A DNA stretch of 64,000 nt from Asaia sp003994335 (GTDB lineage Bacteria; Pseudomonadota; Alphaproteobacteria; Acetobacterales; Acetobacteraceae), in the NCBI RefSeq assembly GCF_037151175.1, contig NZ_JBBCOR010000008.1:124001-188000 (forward strand). The letters are read 5' to 3'. Within the stretch, counting starts at the first letter, position 1, and the number at the start of each line of letters is the position of its first letter. Below are positions 37,172-45,795 of the stretch, piece by piece. The position numbers were made by a program, and so were the translations under genes. The notes below the pieces were generated by a model. That model saw only the letters and a list, made by a program, of their open reading frames with translations. It ran no database searches and was not told the DNA's origin.

Positions 37172-37984
37172 GTGAGGAAACTATCGTTCTGGCAGGCAGG
37201 TCAGTTGATGCAGAAGAGCTTCGACCTCAGCTTTCTCAAGCGAGCGGATGTCGTGATCCTGATTGGCGTTCTGATGGCTGTCGAGTGTCTGATTGGAGGG
37301 GCCAGACAGATAAATTCTCCTGTCACGACGCAAATCAACGGCGCTCTGCGCAATCCAGCTCTGCTCGTCCTGAGCAGCCTCGACATGATTGCAACGTGGT
37401 CTCTGGCGCTGACCGTTACCCGTGCATGGCTTACCTCCCTGCGAGGTGTTGCTCTCTGGCGGCTGGATCGCGGTGCAATGCAGTCCCTAGGTGTCAATGC
37501 CATCATACAGGCTTTTCCTGCCGGGCTGACCCTTCTGGCAGCTTCGAGGGTCAGCGATTACCTGAGTGAAAGCACAGCGTTTCCTACGAAAGCAGCTGGA
37601 ACGAGCCTCCTGTGCGTTCTGGGCGTTTTCTGGATCTGGTTGACCGTACGGTGCTTCGCCATGAGCTACCTCGCCTGGGAGAGCGGAAATGCCGGCTTTC
37701 GAATTCGTCGAAGTTATGAGGCGATGAAAGGGCATGTCTGGAGCTACATCTTCTGGAGCGGCGTTCTGACTATCCCCTTCACCCTGATCGTTGTTTTCGC
37801 GCAGAAAATTGCTGCTTTTGCTGCGCCTGGCTCATACCTGATGTGGGGGAACCTTTTCGCGGCATGCCTGATTGGGTCTGCAAACCATATCGTGTTGCGC
37901 AGCTTCGATCTGCGGTTCTTCGAGGCGCTGGAACTCGACCAACGCGCAGGATCGAAGACGGGCAATCTTTTCGGCTCATACTGA
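37172..37984 (+). CDS. Uncharacterised six-helix membrane protein
   Basis: I do not recognise a family. The 270-residue protein has about six hydrophobic segments (for example DVVILIGVLMAVECLIGGA and SYIFWSGVLTIPFTLIVVFA) and ends in a hydrophilic tail. The chosen start is GTG at 37172, 8 bases after AGGAG; ATG at 37121 and ATG at 37208 are in frame. It stands alone between the YaiI gene and a hydratase gene. Confidence 0.7.
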   Translation: MRKLSFWQAGQLMQKSFDLSFLKRADVVILIGVLMAVECLIGGARQINSPVTTQINGALRNPALLVLSSLDMIATWSLALTVTRAWLTSLRGVALWRLDRGAMQSLGVNAIIQAFPAGLTLLAASRVSDYLSESTAFPTKAAGTSLLCVLGVFWIWLTVRCFAMSYLAWESGNAGFRIRRSYEAMKGHVWSYIFWSGVLTIPFTLIVVFAQKIAAFAAPGSYLMWGNLFAACLIGSANHIVLRSFDLRFFEALELDQRAGSKTGNLFGSY

Positions 37985-38125
37985 CAGCCGAAACGAAAGA
38001 TGGCCAAATTCTTACAGACGTGTCATGTTTTTTCTGACTGATCAGAGCGATTCTGCTTCTGTCCGTTGGACTACGGAACAGAGCAATCCGATCGAGATTT
38101 TTTGCTGACGCTCATTCATCCGGAA

Positions 38126-38974
38126 ATGACCGACACCATGAACGCTTCTCTCTCCCAGACCCCACTCCAAACGGCAACCGAGACCGCCCCCGATACCCTC
38201 CTGGCCTCGATGTTGCTCGAGGCGCGACGGACCAACAAGCCGCTGCATACAGTTCCCGAGACCATCGTCCCGATCAATCCCAAGGCCGCCTATGCAGTGC
38301 AGGATGTCGTGGCGCGTGTATTGAGCGAAACGGGCAAGGGCGAGATCGTGGGATGGAAAGTGGGTGCGGCCACGCCCACGGCCACCCCGTCCTGCGCACC
38401 CCTGCACAAGGCGACGGTCTTCGAAAGCGGCCATGATCTATCTCCCTCCTTCTGCCGTTTTCATGGTGCCGAGGCGGAGATTGCCTATTCCTTTGCAAAG
38501 GACCTCCCGGCCCGCAGTACCCCCTGGACGACGGAAGAGGTTGCCGAGGCAATCGGGGCCATTCATGCCGCCATCGAACTGCTCGATACCCGCTTTGTCG
38601 CGCCCGATACCCAGCATAACCTGTCGCACCTGGCTGATCAGGGCAGCCATGGTGCGCTGATCGTCGGGCGTGGTGTCACGACGTGGCGTGATTTCACCCC
38701 GACCACCCTGCCCATGACCATGCTGGTGAATGGCGACAAGCGCTACGACCAACTGGGGGGCAACAAGGCCGGTGATCCGCTGCGTCTGCTCACCTGGCTG
38801 GCCAATCACGCGATCGAACGAGGGCGCCCTCTCCGCGCTGGCGACGTGGTAACCACCGGCTCCACCATGGGCACGCTGTTTCTGGAAGACCCCTCCGACA
38901 TCTGTGTGTCGTTCGAGGGGCTTTTTCCCGTCGAGGCCCGGATTGGCAAGCCGTTCCGCAGTCAGGGAGAATGA
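38126..38974 (+). CDS. 2-keto-4-pentenoate hydratase-like enzyme (FAH superfamily)
   Basis: A 282-residue protein of the hydratase/decarboxylase (MhpD) branch of the fumarylacetoacetase superfamily. Visible are GEIVGWKVGAATP, the metal-binding acidic block FHGAEAEIAYSFAKDLP, AIHAAIELLDTRF and GDVVTTGSTMGTLF. No aromatic-degradation genes lie nearby, so its substrate is open. The start could be ATG at 38126 or 38138; neither has a strong ribosome site. Confidence 0.82.
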   Translation: MTDTMNASLSQTPLQTATETAPDTLLASMLLEARRTNKPLHTVPETIVPINPKAAYAVQDVVARVLSETGKGEIVGWKVGAATPTATPSCAPLHKATVFESGHDLSPSFCRFHGAEAEIAYSFAKDLPARSTPWTTEEVAEAIGAIHAAIELLDTRFVAPDTQHNLSHLADQGSHGALIVGRGVTTWRDFTPTTLPMTMLVNGDKRYDQLGGNKAGDPLRLLTWLANHAIERGRPLRAGDVVTTGSTMGTLFLEDPSDICVSFEGLFPVEARIGKPFRSQGE

Positions 38975-39285
38975 TCGAGCGGCGGTTGACCCTGCGCGCC
39001 TGTCCTTAGCGCCAAGGCAGGCGGTAGACCCAAGGCTGTTCCGCCTTTCCTGGCGTCCTACAGGCAAACGGGAGCGCCTGCTTGGGCGTTCTGGTCGCAT
39101 GTGGGCCGGGCGTTATCGCAGGCGCCCTGTCGGCCGTCATGCCGCATCAGCGCTGCGATGATGTTCTTGGGAGACCCTCCATCAGAGAGCGTTGCAGGGA
39201 ATGCTCCGTCACGCCAAGGTGATGAGCCTCCCGGCCCGGATGTTCCTAGGGTTGCCGCGCGTGCAACCCGCAATACGGACGGATC
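38975..39285. other. Intergenic region before the dehydrogenase gene
   Basis: About 310 GC-rich bases with no recognisable gene, tRNA or riboswitch. Open frames across it on either strand have no family features. It should contain the promoter for the dehydrogenase gene at 39286. Confidence 0.4.
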
Positions 39286-40221
39286 ATGACCAGAAAAACC
39301 GATATTCTGATGATCGACCCGATGTCTGCCGAGTTCAACGAGCAGCTTGGATCACCTTTTCATCTGCACCCGTTCAGTACGATCGAGGCGCTGGGCGCGT
39401 TGGCCGAGCGTATCGAGGGCGTCACGACAGGCGGCGGGAGCGGCCTGCCCCGACCGATCATGGACGCCCTGCCCAATCTCAAGGTCATTTCCGTCAACGG
39501 TGTCGGGTATGACAAGGTCGATCTGGATGAGTGCCGTCGACGTGGCATCAGGCTTGCTACCGCCCAGGGCGTGCTGACCGATGATGTGGCCGACATGGCG
39601 ATAGGATTGATGCTCGACACGGTGCGCGGCATCACGGCCAGTGACCGCTTTGTCCGTGCCGGGCAATGGGGCAAGGCGCCCGTTCCGAATTCGTGGACGC
39701 TCAAAGGCAAGAAGCTTGGCATTGCCGGGTTCGGGGCGATCGGCAAGGCGGTGGCGAAGCGGGCTGCCGCCTTTGACATGACCATCGCCTATTTCAGTTC
39801 GCGCGAGCAGCCGGACACGCCGCACTATCCTTTCTATCCGGAACTGAGGGTTCTGGCCGAATGGGCCGATGTGCTCGTGCTTTGTGTGGCCGGGGGCGCG
39901 CGTTCCTATCACATGATCGACCACGCCATACTCGAAGCCCTGGGACCAAGCGGCTTCCTGATCAATGTGGCGCGTGGCACGGTGGTGGATGAAGCCGCCC
40001 TTCTGAAGGCACTGCAAGACGGTACGATACGCGGTGCGGGGCTCGATGTGTTCGAACAGGAGCCGCATGTGCCCGATGCATTTTACGGCCTCGAAAATGT
40101 GGTGCTTCAGGCGCATCGCGCCAGTTCCACTGTCGAGACGCGCCATGCCATGGGGCGTCTGGTGTTCGATAATCTGGCGGCGTTCTTTCAGGGGGAGCCG
40201 CTTTTGACCCCGATTCTCTGA
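39286..40221 (+). CDS. D-isomer-specific 2-hydroxyacid dehydrogenase
   Basis: A 311-residue NAD(P)-dependent oxidoreductase, most like glyoxylate/hydroxypyruvate reductases. The cofactor loop is GIAGFGAIGKAVAKRAAAF; the catalytic Arg is in INVARGTVVDEAALL, the Glu in GLDVFEQEP, and the His in LQAHRASSTVETR, where AHRASS replaces the usual PHIGS. The 3' end overlaps the convergent gene by 34 bp. Confidence 0.9.
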   Translation: MTRKTDILMIDPMSAEFNEQLGSPFHLHPFSTIEALGALAERIEGVTTGGGSGLPRPIMDALPNLKVISVNGVGYDKVDLDECRRRGIRLATAQGVLTDDVADMAIGLMLDTVRGITASDRFVRAGQWGKAPVPNSWTLKGKKLGIAGFGAIGKAVAKRAAAFDMTIAYFSSREQPDTPHYPFYPELRVLAEWADVLVLCVAGGARSYHMIDHAILEALGPSGFLINVARGTVVDEAALLKALQDGTIRGAGLDVFEQEPHVPDAFYGLENVVLQAHRASSTVETRHAMGRLVFDNLAAFFQGEPLLTPIL

Positions 40222-41285
40222 CCTGCCAGATGCGCCTTGCCTGAGAGGTCTTTGACGCTCGTTCGACCGGTGCGAAACCGGTCGAAATGCAGATTATTCC
40301 CCGGCTTTTGCGGCAGCGGCGCGCTCGGCAGAACATAGAGCCGATCATTGGGCTCGTCGAAAAGCACGATATGGTTCTGGAAGAAATCTGTCCCGAGAAG
40401 CCCCATGGCGAGATCGTCCTGGACGTAGACAGACATAGGGCCGAGTGACAAGTCACCCAGACGCATCGACGTTACGGTCGTGCGCCTGAGACGCGAATGA
40501 ATGGTGCCGTAAAGCGCAACACCGGGATTTCCTGTCGGGTCGGCAGGATCGTCTTTCACCGGGGCGAGCCATTTAGCCGGTATCGTGGTGACCGGTGCAT
40601 CGGGATCGAGGGAGAAATCACGCTCGACTCCGTCGATGCTGATCGCGATCAGACCTTTTCCATAGAGAGGCAATGCCTGCGCTCCGGTGCCCATCAGCGC
40701 AGCTTGTGCAGAACGACACGCTGCATCATGGCTGAACCGGATCAGGGCAAAGGCGCTGTGGGGCATGTCGATCAGCACAGCGAGGTTTGAGAAAGCCTCG
40801 CGCCCGATCACCCCGATCAAAGGGCGTGTGCCAATCTTCTGGGTCGGGTAATCCTCGAGCTGAATCATGTCCGGCGTCCCCATATCGAGGGGACCAATCG
40901 TCAGGTGTCCCGCCCGGATGAGGGGCTGAGGGTCGGTATAGACCCCGTTTGTCGTGATCATGCGGGATTGGTGGGTATCGTAGGTGTCGAAACCGTCCAT
41001 ATTCCCGACATAGAGCTTGTCGAAACCATGCGAGAAATAGAGGGCGATAGGGCGGCTATCCAACGTGGCTGGGATAATGGGTGAATCGCCCGATCCACCC
41101 AGAAGCGGGAGGGTCACTGCCCCTTCTATGCAATCCGGCTGGGCCGGGTCGCCTGTGGCCTGCGCCACCTCAGAAAAGGTGATACCGAGGCACACCAGGA
41201 GGAAGAGGCAAAGCGCCTGCCGTGTCACACCATAGACGCGAGAATGCTCCCCCTGACTATGCAGGATGGCGCCAGCCGGACTCAT
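40188..41285 (-). CDS. Retropepsin-fold periplasmic protein without DTG motifs, paralogue 1
   Basis: A 365-residue exported protein (signal peptide LFLLVCLGITFSEVAQATG). It shows aspartyl-protease-like lobes: LPLLGGSGDSPIIPATLDSR near the N terminus and GLLGTDFFQNHIVLFDEPND near the C terminus. The expected catalytic LDTGA is altered: the first lobe reads ALYFSHGFDKLY and the second LDPDAPVTTIP. It is probably not an active protease. It overlaps the DksA-like gene stop by 4 bp and has a paralogue at 41762-42826. Confidence 0.7.
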   Translation of the reverse strand: MSPAGAILHSQGEHSRVYGVTRQALCLFLLVCLGITFSEVAQATGDPAQPDCIEGAVTLPLLGGSGDSPIIPATLDSRPIALYFSHGFDKLYVGNMDGFDTYDTHQSRMITTNGVYTDPQPLIRAGHLTIGPLDMGTPDMIQLEDYPTQKIGTRPLIGVIGREAFSNLAVLIDMPHSAFALIRFSHDAACRSAQAALMGTGAQALPLYGKGLIAISIDGVERDFSLDPDAPVTTIPAKWLAPVKDDPADPTGNPGVALYGTIHSRLRRTTVTSMRLGDLSLGPMSVYVQDDLAMGLLGTDFFQNHIVLFDEPNDRLYVLPSAPLPQKPGNNLHFDRFRTGRTSVKDLSGKAHLAGQRIGVKSGSP

Positions 41286-41545
41286 CTCAGCTGGCTGTCC
41301 TTGCTGCCTCGGCGATTGATACCGGTGAAAACCGGTCTTTTGTCACGCTCGGACTGGCAGTCGACGCACAGCTTCACGCCGGGGAGCGCCTTTTGCCGTG
41401 CGGGGGGTATATCCTCACCGCAATTCACGCATTCCGCAGCGCTGTCACCATGGGGCATGGCGGCACGGGCTCGGCTCACGGCGTCGGCTATTGTGTCGTC
41501 AATCTGGTCCTGAACGGCTCCATCGGGAGCCCACCCTGTTGCCAT
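41282..41545 (-). CDS. DksA/TraR-family C4 zinc-finger protein (YbiI-like)
   Basis: An 87-residue protein beginning MATGWAPDGAVQDQIDDTIA with the zinc finger CVNCGEDIPPARQKALPG and LCVDCQ (C-x2-C...C-x2-C). Small family members of this type bind RNA polymerase or are of unknown role. The start at 41545 matches the family N terminus; ATG at 41554 is also in frame after AGGAAGGGG. It overlaps the start of the retropepsin-like gene. Confidence 0.85.
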   Translation of the reverse strand: MATGWAPDGAVQDQIDDTIADAVSRARAAMPHGDSAAECVNCGEDIPPARQKALPGVKLCVDCQSERDKRPVFTGINRRGSKDSQLR

Positions 41546-41761
41546 CGGTCTCATCCCCTTCCTGCAGGTCCCTGATGTTGGATCTGTGCCCAGCAGCCTC
41601 AAGATGCCCGCGCGATTCAGGCGTTGTTTCCGGGCAGCGTCTTTCAGGAAACAGCGTCCGGCTTCCTCGTTCCTTCGCTCATCCCAAGAATGGGGTCCCT
41701 CGCAATACGCCCGGCCCTTGCGGGAGGCGCATCCAGTCAGCGCCTGAAGAAGAACTGCCTC

Positions 41762-42826
41762 TCAGAATGGCTGGGTTCGACCGACCATGGCAGGATAGAT
41801 TGGGGTCAGGGGCCAGCCGGAAAAAGAGGGGGTCATGATGTTGGGACCCAGGTTTTGCAGCCTGTGGGGAAAGCGGAGCGCGCTTCCTGCGTCTTCTCTC
41901 CTGTGACGGGAGGGCAGAAAATAGACCGTGTTTTTTGGATAGTCGAAAAGCACGACATGCCGCTCGAAAAACTCGAGCCCCAGCCCGGCTGCAGGGGGGG
42001 CGCGGTCGCATTCCCCTGAATGGGAGATGTCTCGATCCGTCTCAGGAGACTCCGTCCCATCCTCCAGATGGAAGGATGTATCCGCAATGCCGGGGGCCCC
42101 GGTGATGGGCAGGACTGCCTGGACTGTCGCGGGCTTGTTGCGATCGGGCGATCCGTCTGACGCTGAAGCAGCCGCCCAGGCGCGTGGCAGAGTGTTGATC
42201 GCCCTGTTCGGGTCCAGCATCACGGCGCGCTCGATCCCATTCAGCGGGATCCGTGCCCTATCCTGCGTGTCGAGCGGAAAAGCCGCCTCACCGGCACCCA
42301 GAAAATCCGCACGGGCGGTCTTGCATGAGGCATCGTCGCTGAAGCGTATGAGCGCAAAGACCCCATGGGGCAGGTCCAGCAGGACAGAGAGCTTCGCGAA
42401 AAACGAGGGGCCGATCACCCCGATGACAGGACGCAAGCCGATAAACCGGGCAGGAAACGCATTGAGTCTGACCATGCCCGGGCTGCCCAGTTCCAGATCG
42501 CCCAGCTTGAGTCGCTCCGGCTTGAAGATGCTGTAGTCATCGCCTTTCACCCCATCCAGAAGGAGCGAAGTCCTGGTGTTCGTATCTTCCCCGGCATAGG
42601 GCGTGATATCTCCACCGTACAGCCCGTCCACGGTTGTCGAATAATAGAGCGCAACCGGCTTGCCCTGCATCGTGGCAGGAAGAAGAGGCGCATCGCCCGA
42701 TCCGCCCAGGAGGGGCAGGGTGAACGCCCCCAGGATGCATGAGGCGGGCTGGGCCCTGGCGGGGGAGATGAGGACGACCAGCGCCAGAGTCAGACCGGGG
42801 ATCGTTCGCAGGATAAGGTTCAACAC
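41762..42826 (-). CDS. Retropepsin-fold periplasmic protein without DTG motifs, paralogue 2
   Basis: A 354-residue exported protein (signal peptide ending near SPARA) clearly homologous to the protein at 40188: shared blocks are LPLLGGSGDAPLLPATMQG, RPVIGVIG, FALIRFSDDASC and FFERHVVLFDYPKNTVYFLPS. The lobe that should carry LDTG has LDPNRAINTLP. A 45-residue low-complexity insert (about 250-285) is absent from paralogue 1. The DksA-like gene lies between the two copies. Confidence 0.68.
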   Translation of the reverse strand: MLNLILRTIPGLTLALVVLISPARAQPASCILGAFTLPLLGGSGDAPLLPATMQGKPVALYYSTTVDGLYGGDITPYAGEDTNTRTSLLLDGVKGDDYSIFKPERLKLGDLELGSPGMVRLNAFPARFIGLRPVIGVIGPSFFAKLSVLLDLPHGVFALIRFSDDASCKTARADFLGAGEAAFPLDTQDRARIPLNGIERAVMLDPNRAINTLPRAWAAASASDGSPDRNKPATVQAVLPITGAPGIADTSFHLEDGTESPETDRDISHSGECDRAPPAAGLGLEFFERHVVLFDYPKNTVYFLPSRHRREDAGSALRFPHRLQNLGPNIMTPSFSGWPLTPIYPAMVGRTQPF

Positions 42827-43266
42827 GACAGAATGTCCTTGCTGCTGCGATGCGAGGCTCCGGACGGGCGGGGTAGTGCATCGCGCCTGCCGGGATAGTC
42901 ATGACGGCACAGACCGGTAGGCAAGCCACGTTGTCGTGGGGGGGGCGGGGGCCCAACCGCCGCTCGTTATTGTGACGCATCCGAGTGGCCGCTGTACGAG
43001 GCATGATGTGAGGGTGTCATTCCGCATCGGCGCGAGGCGAGGGTTTCCGTCGTTATGCGTCTTCTGCCTGCACGGTCTGCATCGAGACTATCTGCTCCCA
43101 AGGAGATTGGGCTCACGATGAAGGTTGGGTCGACCCTAGTCCCAGCGTCGTTCTCTCGCCTGACGGGGTGGCGGCAACCGCTTGCGGCCGCGTCATAACG
43201 GTACCGGAAATAAGCCGAACCTGTTTTGATGCCCTTCGTTCACAACGCTGAGAGGGAGGGTAAGGC
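42827..43266. other. Intergenic region upstream of the HTH-TM gene
   Basis: About 440 bases with no convincing gene or RNA. It must contain divergent promoters for the retropepsin-like operon (minus) and the small HTH-membrane gene (plus). GGGAGGG at about 43254 is the likely ribosome site for the latter. Confidence 0.4.
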
Positions 43267-43698
43267 GTGGATCATCGCGATCATGGGAACGGTATTGCGG
43301 TGGTGCGGCCCCTGCCGAGGCAGGAATTGTTCGACTCCGCTCAGGCCGCCGCTCATCTTGGGCTGACGCCCGGGCTGTTCAGGGCGCTACGCTTTTTCCG
43401 CTGCGGCCCGGCTCCTCTCAGGATCCAGTCCCGCATCGTCTATCGTCGGACAGAGCTGGACAGGTTACGCCATGAATGGTGCACGGCAGTGCAGGTTCGC
43501 GCCGAAGACCGGCTCAGTCTTTCTCCCAACCCTGACCAGCCCCCTGCCAGAACGCCTTATCAGTCCCGTTCCCTGCCTTACCCGCTGGATCCCCTGATGC
43601 GCATTCTGGCGCTTCGGGCCATACGCCATCGTATTGTTGTCTCGATCCTGTGGGTCATGGCGATCATTGGCGGCGGTATCTCGCTCATTTTCTACTGA
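43267..43698 (+). CDS. Small HTH protein with C-terminal membrane anchor
   Basis: A 143-residue protein, not assigned to a named family, that starts with GTG. Residues 18-70 (LPRQELFDSAQAAAHLGL, ALRFFRCGPAPLRIQSRIVY, RRTELDRL) resemble the winged HTH of excisionase/MerR-like domains. A Pro/Ser-rich linker follows, and the protein ends with one hydrophobic segment (IVVSILWVMAIIGGGISLIFY, residues 123-143). A membrane-tethered DNA-binding protein is inferred. Confidence 0.65.
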   Translation: MDHRDHGNGIAVVRPLPRQELFDSAQAAAHLGLTPGLFRALRFFRCGPAPLRIQSRIVYRRTELDRLRHEWCTAVQVRAEDRLSLSPNPDQPPARTPYQSRSLPYPLDPLMRILALRAIRHRIVVSILWVMAIIGGGISLIFY

Positions 43699-43736
43699 CC
43701 CGCCATTTCCCGGCGTTCCATGAAGGAATGGAAATC

Positions 43737-44183
43737 ATGCGCTCCCGTCTGCCTGCCATCACGTTCTATGGCTCACTCGCCTGTAATGCCGCACTTCTGG
43801 CTCTGGGAAAGGCCAGGACCGGCAACGCGGCCAAGGGGGTGAACTGCACTGCCCACTGGCTCAAGGGCGAGGAGGCCGCCTCGATGCAGGACCTGGATCT
43901 GGTTCACTCCGGCACAGGGGTCGCGACCAATGTGGCAGCCGTTCTGTTCTGGGCCGTGCTGTATGACCGCGCGCTCGGCAGACAGCCGGGCGTGGTCCGG
44001 GCACTGTTCGCAACGCTTGCTCTCGGACCGGTTGCCGCTGTGGCCGATTACAAGGCGACCCCCAAACGCTTCACGCCAGGCTGGGAGCTTGTGTTCTCGA
44101 AACAGGATATGGCGATCATCTATGCCGCCATGGTGGCGGGTATGGCGTATGGCGCCTTGTCAGGACGCCGGCAACCGTCCTGA
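43737..44183 (+). CDS. Uncharacterised small membrane protein
   Basis: A 148-residue protein with about four hydrophobic segments (AITFYGSLACNAALLALG, TNVAAVLFWAVLYDRAL, ALFATLALGPVAAVAD, AIIYAAMVAGMAYGALSG). ATG at 43737 follows AAGGAA at good spacing; ATG at 43728 is in frame but too close to it. It lies 38 bases after the HTH-TM gene and may be cotranscribed. I do not recognise the family. Confidence 0.75.
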   Translation: MRSRLPAITFYGSLACNAALLALGKARTGNAAKGVNCTAHWLKGEEAASMQDLDLVHSGTGVATNVAAVLFWAVLYDRALGRQPGVVRALFATLALGPVAAVADYKATPKRFTPGWELVFSKQDMAIIYAAMVAGMAYGALSGRRQPS

Positions 44184-44203
44184 CCGGCATGATCTGAATT
44201 CCG

Positions 44204-44226
44204 GCCCGAACCGGTCCGGTTCGGGC
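44204..44226. terminator. Palindrome between convergent genes
   Basis: GCCCGAACCGG and CCGGTTCGGGC form an 11-bp inverted repeat around a single T, between the small membrane protein and tldD, which converge. There is no T-run on either strand. A bidirectional terminator is plausible. Confidence 0.5.
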
Positions 44227-44236
44227 TAGGCGTGAC

Positions 44237-45700
44237 TCAGGCAGTGCCGCCCACAGTGAGTCCGGCCAGTTTCAATGTAGGCTGCCCCACTCCCACAGGC
44301 ACGCCCTGTCCGGCCTTGCCACAGGTGCCGATCCCGGGATCGAGCTCCACGTCCTGACCGATCATCGAGATCTTGTTCATCGCATCGAATCCGTTGCCGA
44401 TCAGGGTAGCGCCCTTGACCGGGCGCGTCACCTTGCCGTCTTCGATCAGATAGGCCTCCGACATGGCAAACACGAATTTGCCCGAGGTGATATCTACCTG
44501 ACCGCCGCCGAAATCGACGGCATAAAGGCCACGCTTCGTCGAGCGGATCATTTCTTCGGTCGTGGCATCGCCACCCAGCATCAATGTGTTCGTCATGCGC
44601 GGGAGGGGGGCGTGAGCATAGGACTGGCGCCGTCCGTTACCCGTGGGTGCCACGCCCATCAGACGCGCATTCAGACGGTCCTGGATGAACCCGCGCAGGA
44701 TTCCGTCCTCGATCATCACGGTCCGCCCTGATGGCGTACCTTCATCATCGATGGTCAGGGAGCCGCGTCCTTCGGCAAGCGTACCGTCATCGACCACGGT
44801 CACGCCGGGGGCCGCCACACGTTTGCCCACCATGTCGCTGAAGCTCGACGTACCCTTGCGATTGAAATCGCCTTCAAGCCCGTGGCCTACCGCTTCGTGC
44901 AGCAGGATACCGGGCCAGCCCGGACCGAGCACGACATCCATCTCGCCCGCAGGCGCAGGGGTGGCATCGAGGCTCACCTTCGCGCGGCGTACGGCCTCAT
45001 CCACTGCCCCCTGCCAGGTTTCGCGCCCCAGCAGTCGTGAGAGGTTGTAGCGACCGCCCATGCCCCGAGCGCCGCTCTCACGCCGTCCATCGCGTTCGAG
45101 CACGACGGAGATGTTCAACCGCACCAGAGGGCGCAGATCGGCAGTACGAAATCCGGCACCACGCATGATCTGCACGGCCTGCCATTCGGTGGCAATGCTC
45201 GCAGAGACCTGCACCACCTCGGGACCGAGACCGCGCGCATAAGCGTCGATCTCGCCCAGAACAGCGGCACGTGCGGCAAAATCCGTGTCGCTCAAAGGGC
45301 TTTCAGGCGCATAGAGACGCCGATTAGTGGCCTGTGGCGGTGAGGCCAATGTACCACTGCGGCCCTGTCGAACCGTCGAGACGGCGCCTGCCGCACGCTC
45401 CAGCGCGCTTTTGCTGATTTCATTGGAGTGGGCAAAGCCGGTTTCCGGTCCGATGACGGAGCGCAATCCAAAACCCGATGACGTATCGAAGCTTGCCGAG
45501 CGTATGACACCATCATCAAGGACGATGGACTCGCTTTCCCGATATTCGAGGAACAACTCGCCATCCTCGATCCCTTCCAGAGAGCGGCTGACGATCGCTT
45601 CTGCCTCATCGCGCGTGAGCGTTGTGTCCGCGCGCTCGAAAAACAGGCGGTCCGTGACGGCAAGGGCAGAAAGGGGCGTGGCTTCGGCAGGGGAGGTCAT
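44237..45700 (-). CDS. tldD: TldD metalloprotease subunit
   Basis: A 487-residue TldD. The zinc-binding HExxxH is in LHEAVGHGLEGDFNRKGTS, and SGKFVFAMSEAYLIEDGK and DPGIGTCGKAGQ are conserved. TldD/TldE cleaves unfolded peptides and matures some peptide products. In Gluconobacter oxydans tldD is needed for PQQ production, and no pqqF is seen here, so it may release the processed PqqA product. ATG at 45700 is used; GTG at 45733 is in frame. Confidence 0.93.
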   Translation of the reverse strand: MTSPAEATPLSALAVTDRLFFERADTTLTRDEAEAIVSRSLEGIEDGELFLEYRESESIVLDDGVIRSASFDTSSGFGLRSVIGPETGFAHSNEISKSALERAAGAVSTVRQGRSGTLASPPQATNRRLYAPESPLSDTDFAARAAVLGEIDAYARGLGPEVVQVSASIATEWQAVQIMRGAGFRTADLRPLVRLNISVVLERDGRRESGARGMGGRYNLSRLLGRETWQGAVDEAVRRAKVSLDATPAPAGEMDVVLGPGWPGILLHEAVGHGLEGDFNRKGTSSFSDMVGKRVAAPGVTVVDDGTLAEGRGSLTIDDEGTPSGRTVMIEDGILRGFIQDRLNARLMGVAPTGNGRRQSYAHAPLPRMTNTLMLGGDATTEEMIRSTKRGLYAVDFGGGQVDITSGKFVFAMSEAYLIEDGKVTRPVKGATLIGNGFDAMNKISMIGQDVELDPGIGTCGKAGQGVPVGVGQPTLKLAGLTVGGTA

Positions 45701-45795
45701 GGGGTCGAAAAGCTCCTTCTTGAACCCGAACACATGGCGCGTCCCGGTCCCGAATGCGAGGGGAAAGCCGTCATCGGGGTCAAAAAAGCACGGTT

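Noticed and set aside
39058..39273. Small frame on the minus strand upstream of the dehydrogenase gene
   Set aside because: No family, no ribosome site and no coupling to neighbours.
38975..39285. Possible riboswitch before the dehydrogenase gene
   Set aside because: The stretch has several short GC stems, but I could not match any known riboswitch core.
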